DNA of 64,000 bases from Bipolaris cookei (Eukaryota > Ascomycota > Dothideomycetes > Pleosporales > Pleosporaceae): positions 782,276 to 846,275 of the forward strand of contig NRSV01000001.1 in assembly GCA_002286855.1 (NCBI GenBank), in the 5' to 3' direction. The notes under the pieces are model-generated. The model was given only the letters and a program-made list of their open reading frames with translations, searched no databases and had not been told where the DNA came from. This document shows positions 40,417 to 51,272 of this stretch, piece by piece. The translations under genes and the position numbers were made by a program. Position 1 is the stretch's first letter, and every line of letters begins with the position of its first letter.

Positions 40417-41999
40417 TTAGATAAGATTAAGAGATTTAATTGATTGTTTAGCTCTGCATGAATTCCGAGTATGTCCTTCAATGTGACACTTCGTGCACAT
40501 TGGCGGCGCGCGCCGACGTCGCTCACCAGCCTGGTTCTGGTAACTCACCATGACTACCCTTTCTGCCTCTGCAGCTATCTGCTGAGCCTGCTGGACTCGG
40601 AGCACCCCATCAAAAGCAATATATAGACGCCGTTGGTCCTAATTTCGTCGCTGATGCTCATTGCCTTGACGCAGCTTCTTATTCTTTTCAGTAAGTATAG
40701 TTGCTGACTGCATTGCTATTTGACAGCCTTTAATAACCTGGCGTAGAAGCTGGCTTGTTGGGCTTTGTCATTGCTGATGGACCCGGTCTTAAAGAAGCTT
40801 TGCTTGCTGCTGAAGTTGAGCTACTGTATGCGGTATTTCTACCAGTATTGTGGCGTTATTATTATTGTTTTCCATTGTAGTTTATATGCAGTTTGGGGCT
40901 ATGTAAGACTTTGGCTGTAGGCCGTTCTATCTTGTTATTTATATGTGGGGGTTTCTTTTTCTTTGTATGGTACTACTATGGTGCTTTGGCTTTTGTCTGT
41001 TTGCGGCTATGCCTCTAACAGATGCCTGGTGCCAAGGAGCAGTTTGGTAAACAGGAAGAAATGTTAGATAGCTAGGCTATCTTCCAATGGGCTCTTACTT
41101 GGGGGAAGTAAGGAGACAAACGAATAAAAAGAATATAAAAAATGTATGTTTGTGTTGTGCTTGGTTTGGTTTTCTTGCTGTTATTGTTGTTTTGTTTTTA
41201 GTCTTGTTCTTGGCCTAGGTGCCACCGTCTTGTCCCTACTCTCGTGCTGGTAATAAAAACTATTTTATCTTTTGTCTCAACTGTAATATTAAGGAGAAGT
41301 GGCATTGTGAGCGTTTGCCGGTCGAGAGTTGCTTTTAGCTTCTTTCTTTCTGCGTTGTAGTAGCTGCAGAATAAGAGGATATGCTCTGGCGTTTGCGGTC
41401 TCCCGCAGTTGCAGAGGTTAGAGTCTCTCTTCTTTACTCTCTCTATAGGTAGGTGTTGAAGTATCCGTGGCCTATTGCGGCGTTTTGTCTATACTTATCT
41501 GTAGTGGAGATGGTGTACGTCTGGCGCGTCTCCCCAACTAGCTTAAACCAGGCTGTAACTGCGATAAGATCCTCAGAGAGAGCGCGCTAGCTATTAAACT
41601 TCCTATTCCACTTCTTCTGGAGCTCTGGCTGGCTCTGGATAAGTCGTAATACCTAGCACTTACCAACAGGTGTGGAGGTGGATCTTGGCCACGCGCGGTA
41701 AGAAGAGCGTCTGCCATTCGTCGCACGTCGATAATATGGGGCGGAAAACCACGCTGATCAAGGGCTAGGATTCACTGTACGAGAGACTGCTCCTCAATAG
41801 GTTGTAGCTTGCGGTTAACAGAGACTGTCTCTGATCGTGGCTGGGTACCGTGGAGGCGCGTATATAGTGTTGATTTTGGCACATTGTACGCTTTTGCAAG
41901 AGCGTGGATAGACTGTTTTGAGTTATTACGATAGGATGCTATAGCAAGACTTATTCTGCTTTCATGAGAGGTCTGTATAGAGCGTTGTTGTCGCGGCAT
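40417..41999 (-). pseudogene. pogo transposase remnant (N-terminal HTH and C-terminal zinc knuckle)
   Basis: From the ATG at 41999: a Psq/CENP-B-type helix-turn-helix (ESRISLAIASYRNNSKQSIH, then VPKSTLYTRL) and the following DNA-binding part (ILALDQRGFPPHIIDVRRMA). After a frameshift near 41,680 it continues (LIQSQPELQKKWNRKFNS, TAWFKLVGETRQTY). In-frame stops replace Trp or Gln codons (TGA at 41,765, TAG in the GKC*V and NS*RA positions), the pattern expected from RIP. The DDE catalytic region is absent. Beyond the LINE the C-terminus resumes (VIKGCQIAMQSATILTEKNK) with further stops and a CX2CX4HX4C knuckle, CTKCHIEGHTRNSC. Not functional. Confidence 0.85.
40858..41472 (-). mobile_element. 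5'-truncated LINE (Tad1-like) nested in pogo element
   Basis: The 3' end is on the left: a (TTA)n tail, then 3' UTR, then the last part of the reverse-transcriptase ORF with stop at 41,198. It reads CNCGRPQTPEHILLFC, the C-x-C-G...H...C signature at the end of Tad1-type LINE ORF2. Homologous along its length to the copy at 58,733-59,484. Flanks carry an imperfect 12-bp duplication TATTG(T/C)GGCGTT at 40,846-40,857 and 41,473-41,484, differing by one C/T transition. The exact 5' end is uncertain by some bases. Confidence 0.8.
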
Positions 42000-42018
42000 G
42001 GTGGTGGTTGTGGAGAGA

Positions 42019-42064
42019 GTCGCGTCAGGTTGGGTGGGGCGTTCAGCTTACTGATAGAACACGT
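42019..42064 (-). repeat. Right terminal inverted repeat of pogo element
   Basis: Inverted copy of the left repeat, ending next to a TA dinucleotide. The transposase start codon lies 20 bp inside it. Confidence 0.9.
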
Positions 42065-42371
42065 TACCGAACAGTCCAATTAATCTACGCATACAAATAC
42101 ATGGCTGCAGAGTTCTAGTTCGCTTATCAGATGTCCTTGCCTGTCTTACAGACCTAAGTTTAGTGCGGGCCTCTTTATCCGCTCCCGCCCGTACTACTGC
42201 AGTGCCATTGCTTACACATCGCGTTCAGAGTGCATTCATTGGTTAATAATTAGAGATGGAATGATTCCCTGTTCTGGGTCATGTACCTGTCGATTACTAT
42301 ATGCAAGATATAAAAACATTTGTGTCCGTAGGTCCTCTACCATCGTCGATTTTCATTCACATCACATCAAG
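42065..42371. promoter_or_regulatory. Promoter of the amidohydrolase gene
   Basis: About 300 bp between the pogo right end and the amidohydrolase start. TATATGCAAGATATAAAAAC at 42,298-42,317 contains the likely TATA box, about 60 bp before the ATG. Confidence 0.5.
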
Positions 42372-43676
42372 ATGAGAGCTATTCAGAGATCATTCACCCT
42401 GCTCGGATGGGCAACTGTATTTGCTACTTGTGTAGGCGGCTCGTCCAAAAGATATGAACCGGCAGATATCATTCGGTCCATCGTCCAACGCGCTACAGCC
42501 GGTACGAATGCAATACCCACAAATTCGCTTGCAGGACTTCTGATCACTGCCATACAGACTCGATCGACCTTGGGGCTGTTCTGGGCCTAGATCTATCTTC
42601 TACACTTGAAAGTATAGCCTCTACATACGCCGATACCACTACAACAAAGCTCTCAGCGCGGGTTGTTTCCAATCTCACTGGGCTCATCGACGTTCATGGT
42701 ATGTTCACATTCTCACATTCTGATCTCACATTTAATATATTCCATAGCGCATTGCGTCCCAGATTGGTACCGTGAAATTGTCCCCAGAACCGGCGGGAAT
42801 CCAACACCATCATGGAATGTAACCGGACACCTTGACTTCATGTCCAGTCAAAGCATTTCTCAAGCTGTCCTGGCCTTCTCAGCGCCTGGCGCCAATGTAT
42901 ACCCAGGAAACCAGGCCGCCACAATTGCGCTCGCGCGACTGATCAACGAACAATCTGCAGCATTTGCTCGGACCTACCCAGAAAAATTCACATTCTATGC
43001 TGTCGTCCCGCTACCCTACACGACAAATGCCATCGCCGAAGCTACATATGCGCTCGAAACTCTGGGCGCTGCTGGTATCGCGCTCTATTCAAATTTCGAG
43101 GGACGCTATCTCGATGACCCTGCTTTCAAGCCTTTCTTTGAGTCAATGAACGCACGTGGGAGCAACCAAATTATATATGTGCACCCCACAACACCGTATT
43201 TACGCATCAACGGCACACTGGTTGAGGCCAATCCGACTGTATATCCTACGGGAAACATTGAATTCTACTTCGAAACGGCGCGTATGCTGGAGGACCTCGC
43301 CGTTACGCAGACAACGCTGAACTTCACCAATATCAACTACATTATTCCGCACGTTGGTGGTGCGTTTCCCTCGGTCGCCGATCGGCTTTTGAAGTCGTTC
43401 CCAGCAATTTACGATCGGACTATGGATGTCCTAAAAACGCGTTTCTTCTGGGATTCTGCGGGCCCAACGTACTTTCACCAAGTTGGAGGGCTGCTGGCTT
43501 ATGGTATTCCGACGACGAATCTTTTCTTTGGCACAGATTTCCCGTATGCGCCGATGTTTACGTATGGTCCGTCGTTGGTTGGTATTCAGACGTCGCCGTT
43601 TGTCACGGATGCTGATAGACCTGGGATATTTGCTCAGAATGCGCGAAGACTGTTTGGTGACCGTATTCCCTTGTAG
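42372..43676 (+). CDS. Secreted amidohydrolase-2 family (ACMSD-like) protein
   Basis: Metal-dependent TIM-barrel hydrolase/decarboxylase. Three exons, 42372-42501, 42558-42698 and 42748-43676, introns 56 and 49 bp, 399 aa. Intron 1 is not obvious: reading through leads to a stop, while GTACGA...ATACAG splicing restores the frame into DSIDLGAVLGLDLSSTLES. A signal peptide lies at about 7-24 (SFTLLGWATVFATCVGG). Metal ligands are the HxH of LIDVHAHCVPDWY, His in IIYVHPTTP, His in YIIPHVGGAFP and Asp in LFFGTDFPY. Relatives include ACMSD and 6-methylsalicylate or gamma-resorcylate decarboxylases; the substrate here is unknown. Several NxT/S sequons support secretion. Confidence 0.88.
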
Positions 43677-44327
43677 ATACTGTAGGTTAGTTCCGCTAAG
43701 AAGGTATAAAATCCCAATTCATACAATGTACCTCATAGTACCCATGTTCATCTAACATGCTTCCCCGTGCACATGAGCAAACTTACCAACAATAACCTCA
43801 TTCAGATCGACCATCAACACATGCAATTCCATTCCTCATCTTTGAGTTCAGCCTTGAATATTTTCGAACGGTATCTTGGTACTATATAAACAAAGTGGGT
43901 CAATGGTCTCTATCTTTCCCTAGATGCGTAGAAAAGCAATAAGTACCTTGTGCGAGAAGGCGGTCAACTTATCCGCGGCGCGAGAGGAGAGTGGGGGAAA
44001 AAGATAGTCATGCATTCCCAAAGAGGAAGTTCAAGTTTTTTGGGGTTGGGACAAGTATTAGTGGTGGTGTTGTATGCGATGTTATTATCTTTTTGTCAAT
44101 AGCAGTAGTGATATTGTGTTTAGATATCATTAACTCCATTAGCTTCTATATTCGACGAAAATTTGGATACCTTGTCTGCCTGTTCTCCTTGTGTTTCCAA
44201 CAAACCATGTATTCACCGCTTCTCCCAACTTTCGCCATTGCATCATATTATCGATGATCAAACACTAGGACGAACTGTGGAAATTGTATTAGCCATGCTC
44301 TCTCCAGGAAAATGCCTACTTGGTAAC
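43677..44327. other. Convergent intergenic spacer
   Basis: About 650 bp between the 3' ends of the amidohydrolase gene and the small secreted protein gene. No coding signal seen. Confidence 0.45.
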
Positions 44328-44793
44328 TTACAACTTGGTGCAACCAAAAGACTTGTACTGCCTGGTATAAGTCGCGCATTCCTTTTGATAAGGTGCACCA
44401 ACTTCATGCTTTGACTGCTCATCATACAGTCCCTCGCAGCCAGCAGCATAGTAAGAGCGACACTGATAGGTGCCGTCGTATGTGAAGAGAGTGGAGATTG
44501 GGAAGATGTTGTCGTCGGAGCATTCTGAATTGGAAGCACCGCCATTGATGTATTGTCGGCATTGGACATCAGAATATAAGGTGCCGTCAAGTTCAACACA
44601 GGTACCGTATGAGTCTGAGGTCATTGAGCGGTAGATGGTCAGGCCGTTGGCGTCACAATCCGGAGCATTGTAGAAGGTGGCTTCAGAGTTGGTTAGTTCA
44701 GTAGGATGAAATGGTAAGCATGTATGGCTTACCTTCCCAAGCAGTGGCCACGCTGAGGAGGGTTGCGAAGAGAGGAATGCGAGAGAAGAGCAT
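44328..44793 (-). CDS. Small secreted protein with eight cysteines
   Basis: Two exons, 44793-44733 and 44680-44328, with a 52-bp intron (GTAAGC donor, CTAACC branch, AAG acceptor, phase 1) give 137 aa. Residues 1-18 are a signal peptide (MLFSRIPLFATLLSVATA). The mature protein begins near WEATFYNAPDCD and holds eight Cys (PDC, GTC, VQC, SEC, YQC, AGC, KEC, FGC) spread over about 110 residues, enough for four disulfides. No membrane segment or GPI tail. Size, cysteine content and signal peptide fit a candidate apoplastic effector or other extracellular protein; no named family recognised. The signal-peptide exon is separate, so an unspliced reading starting at Met43 would miss secretion. Confidence 0.8.
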
Positions 44794-45755
44794 GTTGGCG
44801 AGGGGTTGTTGATTTAGTGAAAGAGGAGCCAAGGTGATTGTTTGAACTGTGTTGTGGTGCTTCAATTATGCTGAGGCTGCAAGCTGTACTTATACTTGAG
44901 AGAAGTACGAATGGGGTAAGAAGAGGCTCACAGTGTGCAGTATTGTACAGCGCTATTGATGTCATTATGGATCCTAAGTTTTGGCCCCAAGCCAGTTGTT
45001 TGTGCTTGACCTGAACTAAGGACTCTTCAGGCCTCCATACTAAGGCGGTTGTGGCCCACGGATAGCCGCTCTTCCCGTAATTTTCTCGAAAAGCAGTATA
45101 GGCTCTGCGGTTGTATTTGCATGACGTATAGCTAGAATATTATTCCTCCAGGTCCCAAGGCCTCGACTACAACATGTTGGACGTGGAGGCCAAGTTGGTT
45201 AGACGCCATGTCAGTGAGCGTGCTGGCCGGTGGAGTGGTGTCAGTTCAACGAAAGCGTGTACATGGTAGCCTTTCCTTGCACAGGACTGGAAGACAATAT
45301 TAGGCCAAATGATACCCTCGGTATTGCTGAATACGAGCCAGATCAACATAGCTTCTGAATGCGGTGGGGAATTGTTGGCCAATGAGCTTGTGTCTCTGTT
45401 CAACAAACGCGTTCTTGGGCACGGGCTGTTGGAAAACCTGGATAGGGCTGCAACGAGCCCGTTTGTAGTATCAGGCAAGACAGACTATTAGATGTAAATT
45501 GCATAATTAGTACAAGCAAATGTCGTGTCGTGCTCCCTGGCCTGGACAAGCGTATGTGATGGCATCCAGTCGGTCTGTTGTGGATGAAGTGTACATATGC
45601 AAGACGAGCTAGCGGTGGTGGAAGCGGCGCCCCACCTTGGCTTGCAGGGATGTGGCAGCAGAGATCTCCGGGGCCGAACTTTTTTGTGACCGCTTGCGAC
45701 TTGTGAAATTTGTACACACGCGACAATTCCTTTGCAACCCCCCCTCCTCGGAGCC
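44794..45755. promoter_or_regulatory. Divergent intergenic region
   Basis: About 960 bp between the secreted-protein gene (minus) and the DRS1 gene (plus). The secreted-protein promoter side has TATACTTG at about 44,891. The 200 bases before DRS1 are GC-balanced housekeeping-type DNA. Short open frames here are not convincing. Confidence 0.4.
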
Positions 45756-48254
45756 ATGGCGCCCAATTTCGACGACGATTTTGTCTACACCATCTCCGAC
45801 CATGACGATGTGTCCGACGATGGTGGCCCTGACGAGTCTGCGGCGACGAGCGCAAAGCTTGCAGGCGCTGGCAAGAAGAGGAAATACACAGAGGATCCGG
45901 ACCTGAGTGTCAGGCCCAAAGAAGTCGCCTCAAAGAAGGCAAAGAAGGACAAGAAGAAGGGAAAGAATGTAAAACATGCCGAGCCTAAACCAGAGCCCGA
46001 AGACGACGAAGACGACAACATAATGCCACAGCCAGGCGAAGACATTGAGCAAAATGACGACATTGCTAGCGACTTCGAGTTTGCTGTTGGCGATATAGAC
46101 ACGGGGTTTGTGGAGGAATTTGACGGCTGGGGAAACGATAATGGCACGGTCGCACAGGAATCTGGAAAGAAGAGCACTGCTGTAGACGTCGACGAAATCA
46201 TTGAGCGCAGGCGGAATAAGCAGAAGGCAAAGCAGACTGCTGAGTCAGAATCCTCAGATGCCTCTGTCGACGGTGACTTTGAAGGTTTCGGCGACGACGA
46301 CGAGCTTATGGCGGAGGACGGCTTCGGTATGGGCGCTGCCAGTGACTCTGAAGATGAAGAGGATGAAGAGGAAGCCTCGGACAATGAACAAGGTAGGGCA
46401 AACAAGGATTCTGATGAGGAGAAAGGGTCAGATGGCGATCAAGACGAAGACGAAGATCTGCCTCACGTTCCCCACCCCATGGATCTCGAGACTGCCAAGA
46501 CAGAAGATGAGGACGCGAGCGAGCAAGAAGACGCTGTCGAAGCCAAAAAGGCCGCTGCTTTCTTCGCGCCCGAAGACAGTGTCACTATCAAAAAGAAAAA
46601 GGGCACAAAAGGTGCGACAGGATCATTCCAGGCCATGTCACTCTCGCGACCTATCCTGCGGGGCTTAGCATCCGTGGGCTTCACAGAGCCGACTCCGATC
46701 CAGAGTAAGGCTGTTCCTATCGCTATGCAAGGAAAAGATGTTGTTGGTGGTGCCGAGACTGGTTCGGGTAAAACGGCTGCTTTCCTTATTCCCATCCTCG
46801 AGCGTCTGTTGTACCGCCAGAAGAAGATTCCGACCACACGTGTTGCTATCTTCATGCCCACGCGTGAGTTGGCGGTACAATGTTTCAATGTTGCTACAAA
46901 GCTCGCGTCATTCACCGACATCACTTTTGCATTGATGGCTGGTGGTTTCTCCTCGCGCGAGCAGGAAGCCGTTTTGAAGACGAGGCCCGACGTGGTCATT
47001 GCAACGCCCGGTCGTTTTATTGACCACATGCATAACACGGCTGCCTTTCAAGTTGAGAACCTCGAGATCCTTGTTCTTGATGAAGCCGATCGCATGCTCG
47101 AAGAAGGTTTCGAGAGCCAGCTGAATGAGATCCTCACCACCATCCCCAAATCACGCCAGACAATGCTCTTCTCCGCTACCATGACGAGCTCGGTCGACAA
47201 ACTGATCCGAATTGGTATGGACAAGCCTGTGCGGCTCATGGTGGATGCTAAGAAACAGACTGTCAAAGGGCTGACGCAGGAATTCGTGCGATTGAGGCAG
47301 GGCAAGGAAGACAAGAGGCTCGCATATTTGATGTACATCTGTGAAAATATCTACACCGAGAAAGTCATCGTTTTCTTCAGACAAAAGAAAGAGGCGCATA
47401 GGGTTCGAGTTGTCTTCGCACTCTGTGGGCTCAAGGCAAGCGAGCTTCACGGTAACATGAGCCAAGAACAGGTAAGTTGTTCTCTCCACTGTGTACACAA
47501 CGCGATACTGACGACCCCATAGCGTATTCAAGCTGTCGAAGCATTCCGTTCCGGCAAGTCATCTTACTTGCTTGCAACTGACGTTGCCTCACGTGGTCTT
47601 GATATCAAGAACGTTTCAACAGTCATCAACTACGAAGCGCCTCAGACGCATGAGATCTACTTGCATCGTGTTGGTCGTACGGCTCGTGCCGGACGAAGCG
47701 GTCGAGCGTGTACACTTGCCGCAGAGCCGGACCGTAAAGTGGTCAAGCAAGCGGTAAAGGCATCGCGTGAGCAAGGAGCCAAGGTGGTCAGCCGTCAAGT
47801 CTCTGCCGAGGAGACGGAGAGATGGATGAAGAAAATCAAGAGTCTGGAGAAGGAGATTGAGGAGGTTTTGGAAGAAGAAAAAGAGGAGCGTGCCATGACT
47901 GTCACTGAGCGGGATCTCAAGCGCGGTGAAAATTTGATTGTACACGAGGATGAGATCAAGGCTCGGCCGAGGCGTACATGGTTTGAGACGGAGAAAGAGA
48001 AGTTGGCTGAAAAGGAGAGGGGTGCGGCAGCGCTCAACGGGCCGGCTGGAGGTAAGGACAAGAAGAAGAAGCTCAGCGGCAAGGACAAGAAGAAGCTCGA
48101 AGCAAAGGATGTGCGGAAAGAGGGCAAACAGTGGAAGAAGGGTAAGGGGGATCGTGGCATGAGCACAAGGACTGCAAAGGAGAAGCAGTCCAAGATGAAG
48201 TCCAAGTCCAAGAAGATTGCAGCCAAGTCGGGCTTCAAGGGCTTCAAGGAGTAG
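45756..48254 (+). CDS. drs1: ATP-dependent DEAD-box RNA helicase DRS1
   Basis: Nucleolar helicase for 60S ribosome assembly. Two exons, 45756-47471 and 47523-48254, 51-bp intron after MSQEQ (phase 0), 815 aa. The ATG at 45756 (GAGCCATGGC) gives MAPNFDDDF, the family N-terminus. The first 290 residues are acidic and Lys-rich, disordered. The helicase core shows the Q motif (GFTEPTPIQSKAVPIAMQ), AETGSGKT, PTRELA, GG, TPGR, DEAD, SAT, then after the intron TDVASRGLDI and HRVGRTARAG. A coiled coil (EETERWMKKIKSLEKEIEEV) and a Lys-rich tail (KKKLSGKDKKK, SKSKKIAAKSGFKGFKE) follow, typical for Drs1. The identification is firm. Confidence 0.96.
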
Positions 48255-48931
48255 GCATGTAATTGGGTCTTGTGTTTTTGCATAGTACGAGTAGAGAAAT
48301 GTACACTTAATGACAAGACTGACAATGGGCCTGATGTGCGGTTGACCTCATGTGCCAAGCAAGCCCCTATCTGGCTAGGAGGGTAGCTGGGACCTGGCGG
48401 ACAAACTGGCGAAGAAATTCTGGCGCTCAATTTCCAGGTACCACAAACCTGCATTCGGCTTGCTCTTTGACACGTACACGCTCTCCCCGCAGACACTTGC
48501 ATACCTTCACTTTGCTTTTGCGGCGGTTCGTCCCACGACGCTGCATTCCTCGACCCTTGCAGTTCCTGCAGCCTAGAGGTTCGTTATCGGCTTATCGGCG
48601 CCGACTAGACATTCGACAACTTTCTGGCCCGCACAACTCCAACAGCTGCTGTCGGCTTCACACGATACACTCCGCTCAACCATCAACGCGTCGCCTCTGG
48701 TCCTTGCATTGGATTACACACTACTGCTGGATTCTGAGCCTCTATCTGCTCTTCTTACTACACGCATCGCTGTTGCCTAGTACGTCAGGGCGTAACCAGC
48801 GCACGCACTCGACCTTCACCCCAGAGTAAGCGCAGTGGGGTAATCCAGGACATCTTAGACCACAAAGTCCAGCACGTATCGAGCTGGCGATTACAGCACA
48901 CGGCTGCGCGACAGAGACGGTCTCTTCAATC
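48255..48931. other. Spacer with PIS1 promoter and leader
   Basis: About 680 bp after drs1. Pyrimidine-rich segments at 48,480-48,800 suggest the transcription start zone and 5' leader of the phosphatidylinositol synthase gene. Open frames are compositional. Confidence 0.45.
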
Positions 48932-49939
48932 ATGGCATCTGTTCAGCAGCAAGCCAATGGCAACGGCAATGGCACAGCAGTGAGGCCCCCAAGACAGGAG
49001 CACGAGGGCCCCCAAGAGAACATCTTCCTCTTCATCCCCAACTTGATTGGTATGCCCGTTCTTCTCACATCACTCCCGCTATTCAGCTAACAGACTGATA
49101 GGCTACTCGCGCGTCTTCCTTGCTCTGACATCGCTCTACTACATGCCTCTCCACCCACGCACATGCACTCTCCTCTACAGCGTATCCTGCCTTCTGGATG
49201 CACTGGATGGCTATGCCGCCCGCAAATATGAACAGAGCACCAAATTCGGGGCCGTATTGGACATGGTCACGGACAGATGCACAACAACCTGCCTGCTCGT
49301 TTTCTTGGCCCAGGCTTTCCCTAGGTGGAGCATCGTATTCCAGCTGCTCATTTCCCTAGACCTGGCGAGCCACTACATGCACATGTATGCCACCTTGAGC
49401 ATGGGTGGTAGCGCGCGCAGCCACAAGAATGTCGACGAGAGCAGGAACTGGCTGCTGAAGCAGTACTACTCGAATAATGTACGTCTGAAATGCGGCACCA
49501 TTTGGTTGCGTAGCCCTTTCCGTACCTTAGCTGCTGACAATATTTGCAGAAAGTTCTCTTCACCCTCTGCGCCATGAACGAAGTCTTCTTCATCGCCCTC
49601 TACCTTCTCTCCTTCAGCTCGCCCTACCTCTCGCCCACCCTGTTCTCCAACTCGAAGAATCCGTCTTCACTTCAACCCGGCTCGCCTGCGGCCCCGGAGC
49701 CTTCCATGTTCTTTGCTAGCCCCTTTTCTGCTGCAGCTATGGAGATGGCTCGTGCAAACAAGATGGATTCCACCGTTCCTTGGATCTTTATGGTGGTAGC
49801 GCTGCCATTTATGCTAATCAAGCAATGGATCAACGGAGTGCAGATGAAGACAGCAAGTCAATGGCTTGCCGAAGGTGACCGTGAGGCGAGGAGGCTGGCA
49901 GGCCTACCCAGGAGAAATGTCTCGAAGAAGAACCAGTAA
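48932..49939 (+). CDS. pis1: CDP-diacylglycerol-inositol 3-phosphatidyltransferase (PI synthase)
   Basis: Makes phosphatidylinositol from CDP-diacylglycerol and inositol in the ER membrane. Three exons, 48932-49049, 49102-49478 and 49550-49939, introns 52 and 71 bp, 294 aa. The CDP-alcohol phosphotransferase motif is perfect: D75-G76-x2-A79-R80-x8-G89-x3-D93-x3-D97. About four to five hydrophobic segments follow (RWSIVFQLLISLDLASHY, VLFTLCAMNEVFFIALYLLS, VPWIFMVVALPFMLIKQW). A loop insert of about 40 Ser/Pro-rich residues (about 190-225) precedes the last helix. The N-terminal 28 residues are polar and cytosolic. Essential in yeast. Confidence 0.95.
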
Positions 49940-50658
49940 ACATGTCGTTGAAAGACGAAATAACAGCTCTCACCTCACCGCGTCGCGCAGCTGTGTCTGC
50001 TTATATAGGCTGTAAGGACTGACTTGGCGTTGGGGTTCAGCCGTGGTATGGCAAATCCTCCGGCAATGCCAACTTGCTCAGCAAGGCGTGCGTAACCCAA
50101 TGGCCCCATGCAGTGGTCTAAAGTATACCGATCACTTTGTATTTCCTACATCTTCTTCCATTAGCGATCTTGTAGTCACTGGCGATTTTGGCTCTTTGCC
50201 GCTGGCACCATAGTCTTTTCATTTTCCATTTCCAGAGTCTTGACCGCACACTTGCGCTTCATTTGCACTTCATATTTCTGCCTTTCGTTTACATATTGTA
50301 ACTCTTATAGATCGTGCCACGGCACAATATTCGAAGGAGCTTCGATGACCCCATCCACAATAATCGACTACAGAAACGAAACAAGGAAAAACATACGTAA
50401 AAGCACTTTTCACCTTTGGCGTGATATGAACGGAGCATAGCATTTGCGCAAGGACTTGTGCCCAGACGCAATATATCGTTGGAGAAGGTCGTGAAAGGTA
50501 ATAGGGGACAGAGCCCCAGATATCTTGAAAGAGAAGAGAAAAGAACAAGGCTGCATCATGGAAAACACCACTAACATCCCCAAGCCTCCTCCAGTCAGGA
50601 CGGTGCAAGAACGTTGAGTGCCCTTGATCTACACCCACTCCCTAACATCACCAGCCAC
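49940..50658. other. Convergent intergenic spacer
   Basis: About 720 bp between the pis1 stop and the stop of the minus-strand GPI gene. No gene or repeat recognised. Confidence 0.45.
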
Positions 50659-51272
50659 CTATAAAGCCAAAACACCCGCAACCGCAACCGCAATACCCGC
50701 ACCCATAACTCCCACTGCACTACGCACACCCACCGCACCTCCCGTCTCCTTCGCACCCGCACTACCACTCGTCCCCGTCGCTCGACTACCCCCCTCCTGC
50801 GTCTCCGTCTCGTTCCTCCTCTCCCCCAAAATGGCCTGATCAATCAATCCCTGCACCTCCTTATTAAACCCATCATAGTACGCCTTGACATCGGTCGGCA
50901 GCGCACTGTACCACACTGGTGTCGTGGAGAACGTTTCCAGCGCCCCGATCTTAGTTACTTCGGGGGGGATCGAGTAGGTGGCTGTTGCGACAAAGGAGGC
51001 TAGGCCTTTGTGTGCGGAGGAGGCGCTGGAGATGGCAGCGGGGTCGCCGGTTAGAGAGGAGAGACCGGATGAGACTTGCGAGAGGATGGAGGATTTGTAG
51101 CCGGAGAGCTGGGCAGAGGTTAGTTGATGTTGTTTAGGGAGAAGGGGTGGAAAGAACGTACGTCTGTGAGGACGGCAAGGTTGGTGGGGAGGGGGGTGGT
51201 TATGATTGCGAATTCGGCGACGGTTGTGGATGCTGTTGCCAGGATGGCGAGGATGAGAGTTTTGGAATACAT
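50659..51272 (-). CDS. Secreted, probably GPI-anchored protein of unknown function
   Basis: Two exons, 51272-51162 and 51108-50659, 53-bp intron (GTACGT donor, CTAAC branch, CCCAG acceptor, phase 0), 186 aa. Signal peptide at 1-19 (MYSKTLILAILATASTTVA). The mature N-terminal two thirds is cysteine-free and probably alpha-helical (LSGYKSSILSQVSSGLSSL, YYDGFNKEVQGLIDQAI). Then a Gly/Ser/Thr-rich linker (about 140-165) and a hydrophobic C-terminus (VMGAGIAVAVAGVLAL) suit a GPI anchor. Proteins of this layout are common at filamentous fungal surfaces. No enzyme motif. The start ATG lies beside an A/T run in the leader (T-run at 51,273 on plus). Confidence 0.82.

Larger units (their letters stand above)
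40336..42064 (-). mobile_element. pogo-family (Fot1-like) DNA transposon, internally deleted
   Basis: Bounded by about 46-bp terminal inverted repeats (40,336-40,381 and 42,019-42,064, 43 of 46 matching, starting ACGTGTTCTATCAGTAAGCT). TA dinucleotides stand just outside each end (40,334-40,335 and 42,065-42,066), the target duplication of Tc1/mariner/pogo elements. Transposase remains are on the minus strand. A LINE is inserted within it (40,858-41,472). Without the LINE it is about 1.1 kb, too short for a full pogo transposase, so the catalytic middle is missing. Confidence 0.9.

Noticed and set aside
42372..42590. Frameshift/pseudogene reading of the amidohydrolase first exon
   Set aside because: A 56-bp intron (42,502-42,557) with GT/AG ends restores the frame exactly, so no lesion needs to be invoked.
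45785..46405. A 206-codon Ser-rich minus-strand frame
   Set aside because: Antisense mirror of the acidic N-terminus of DRS1.
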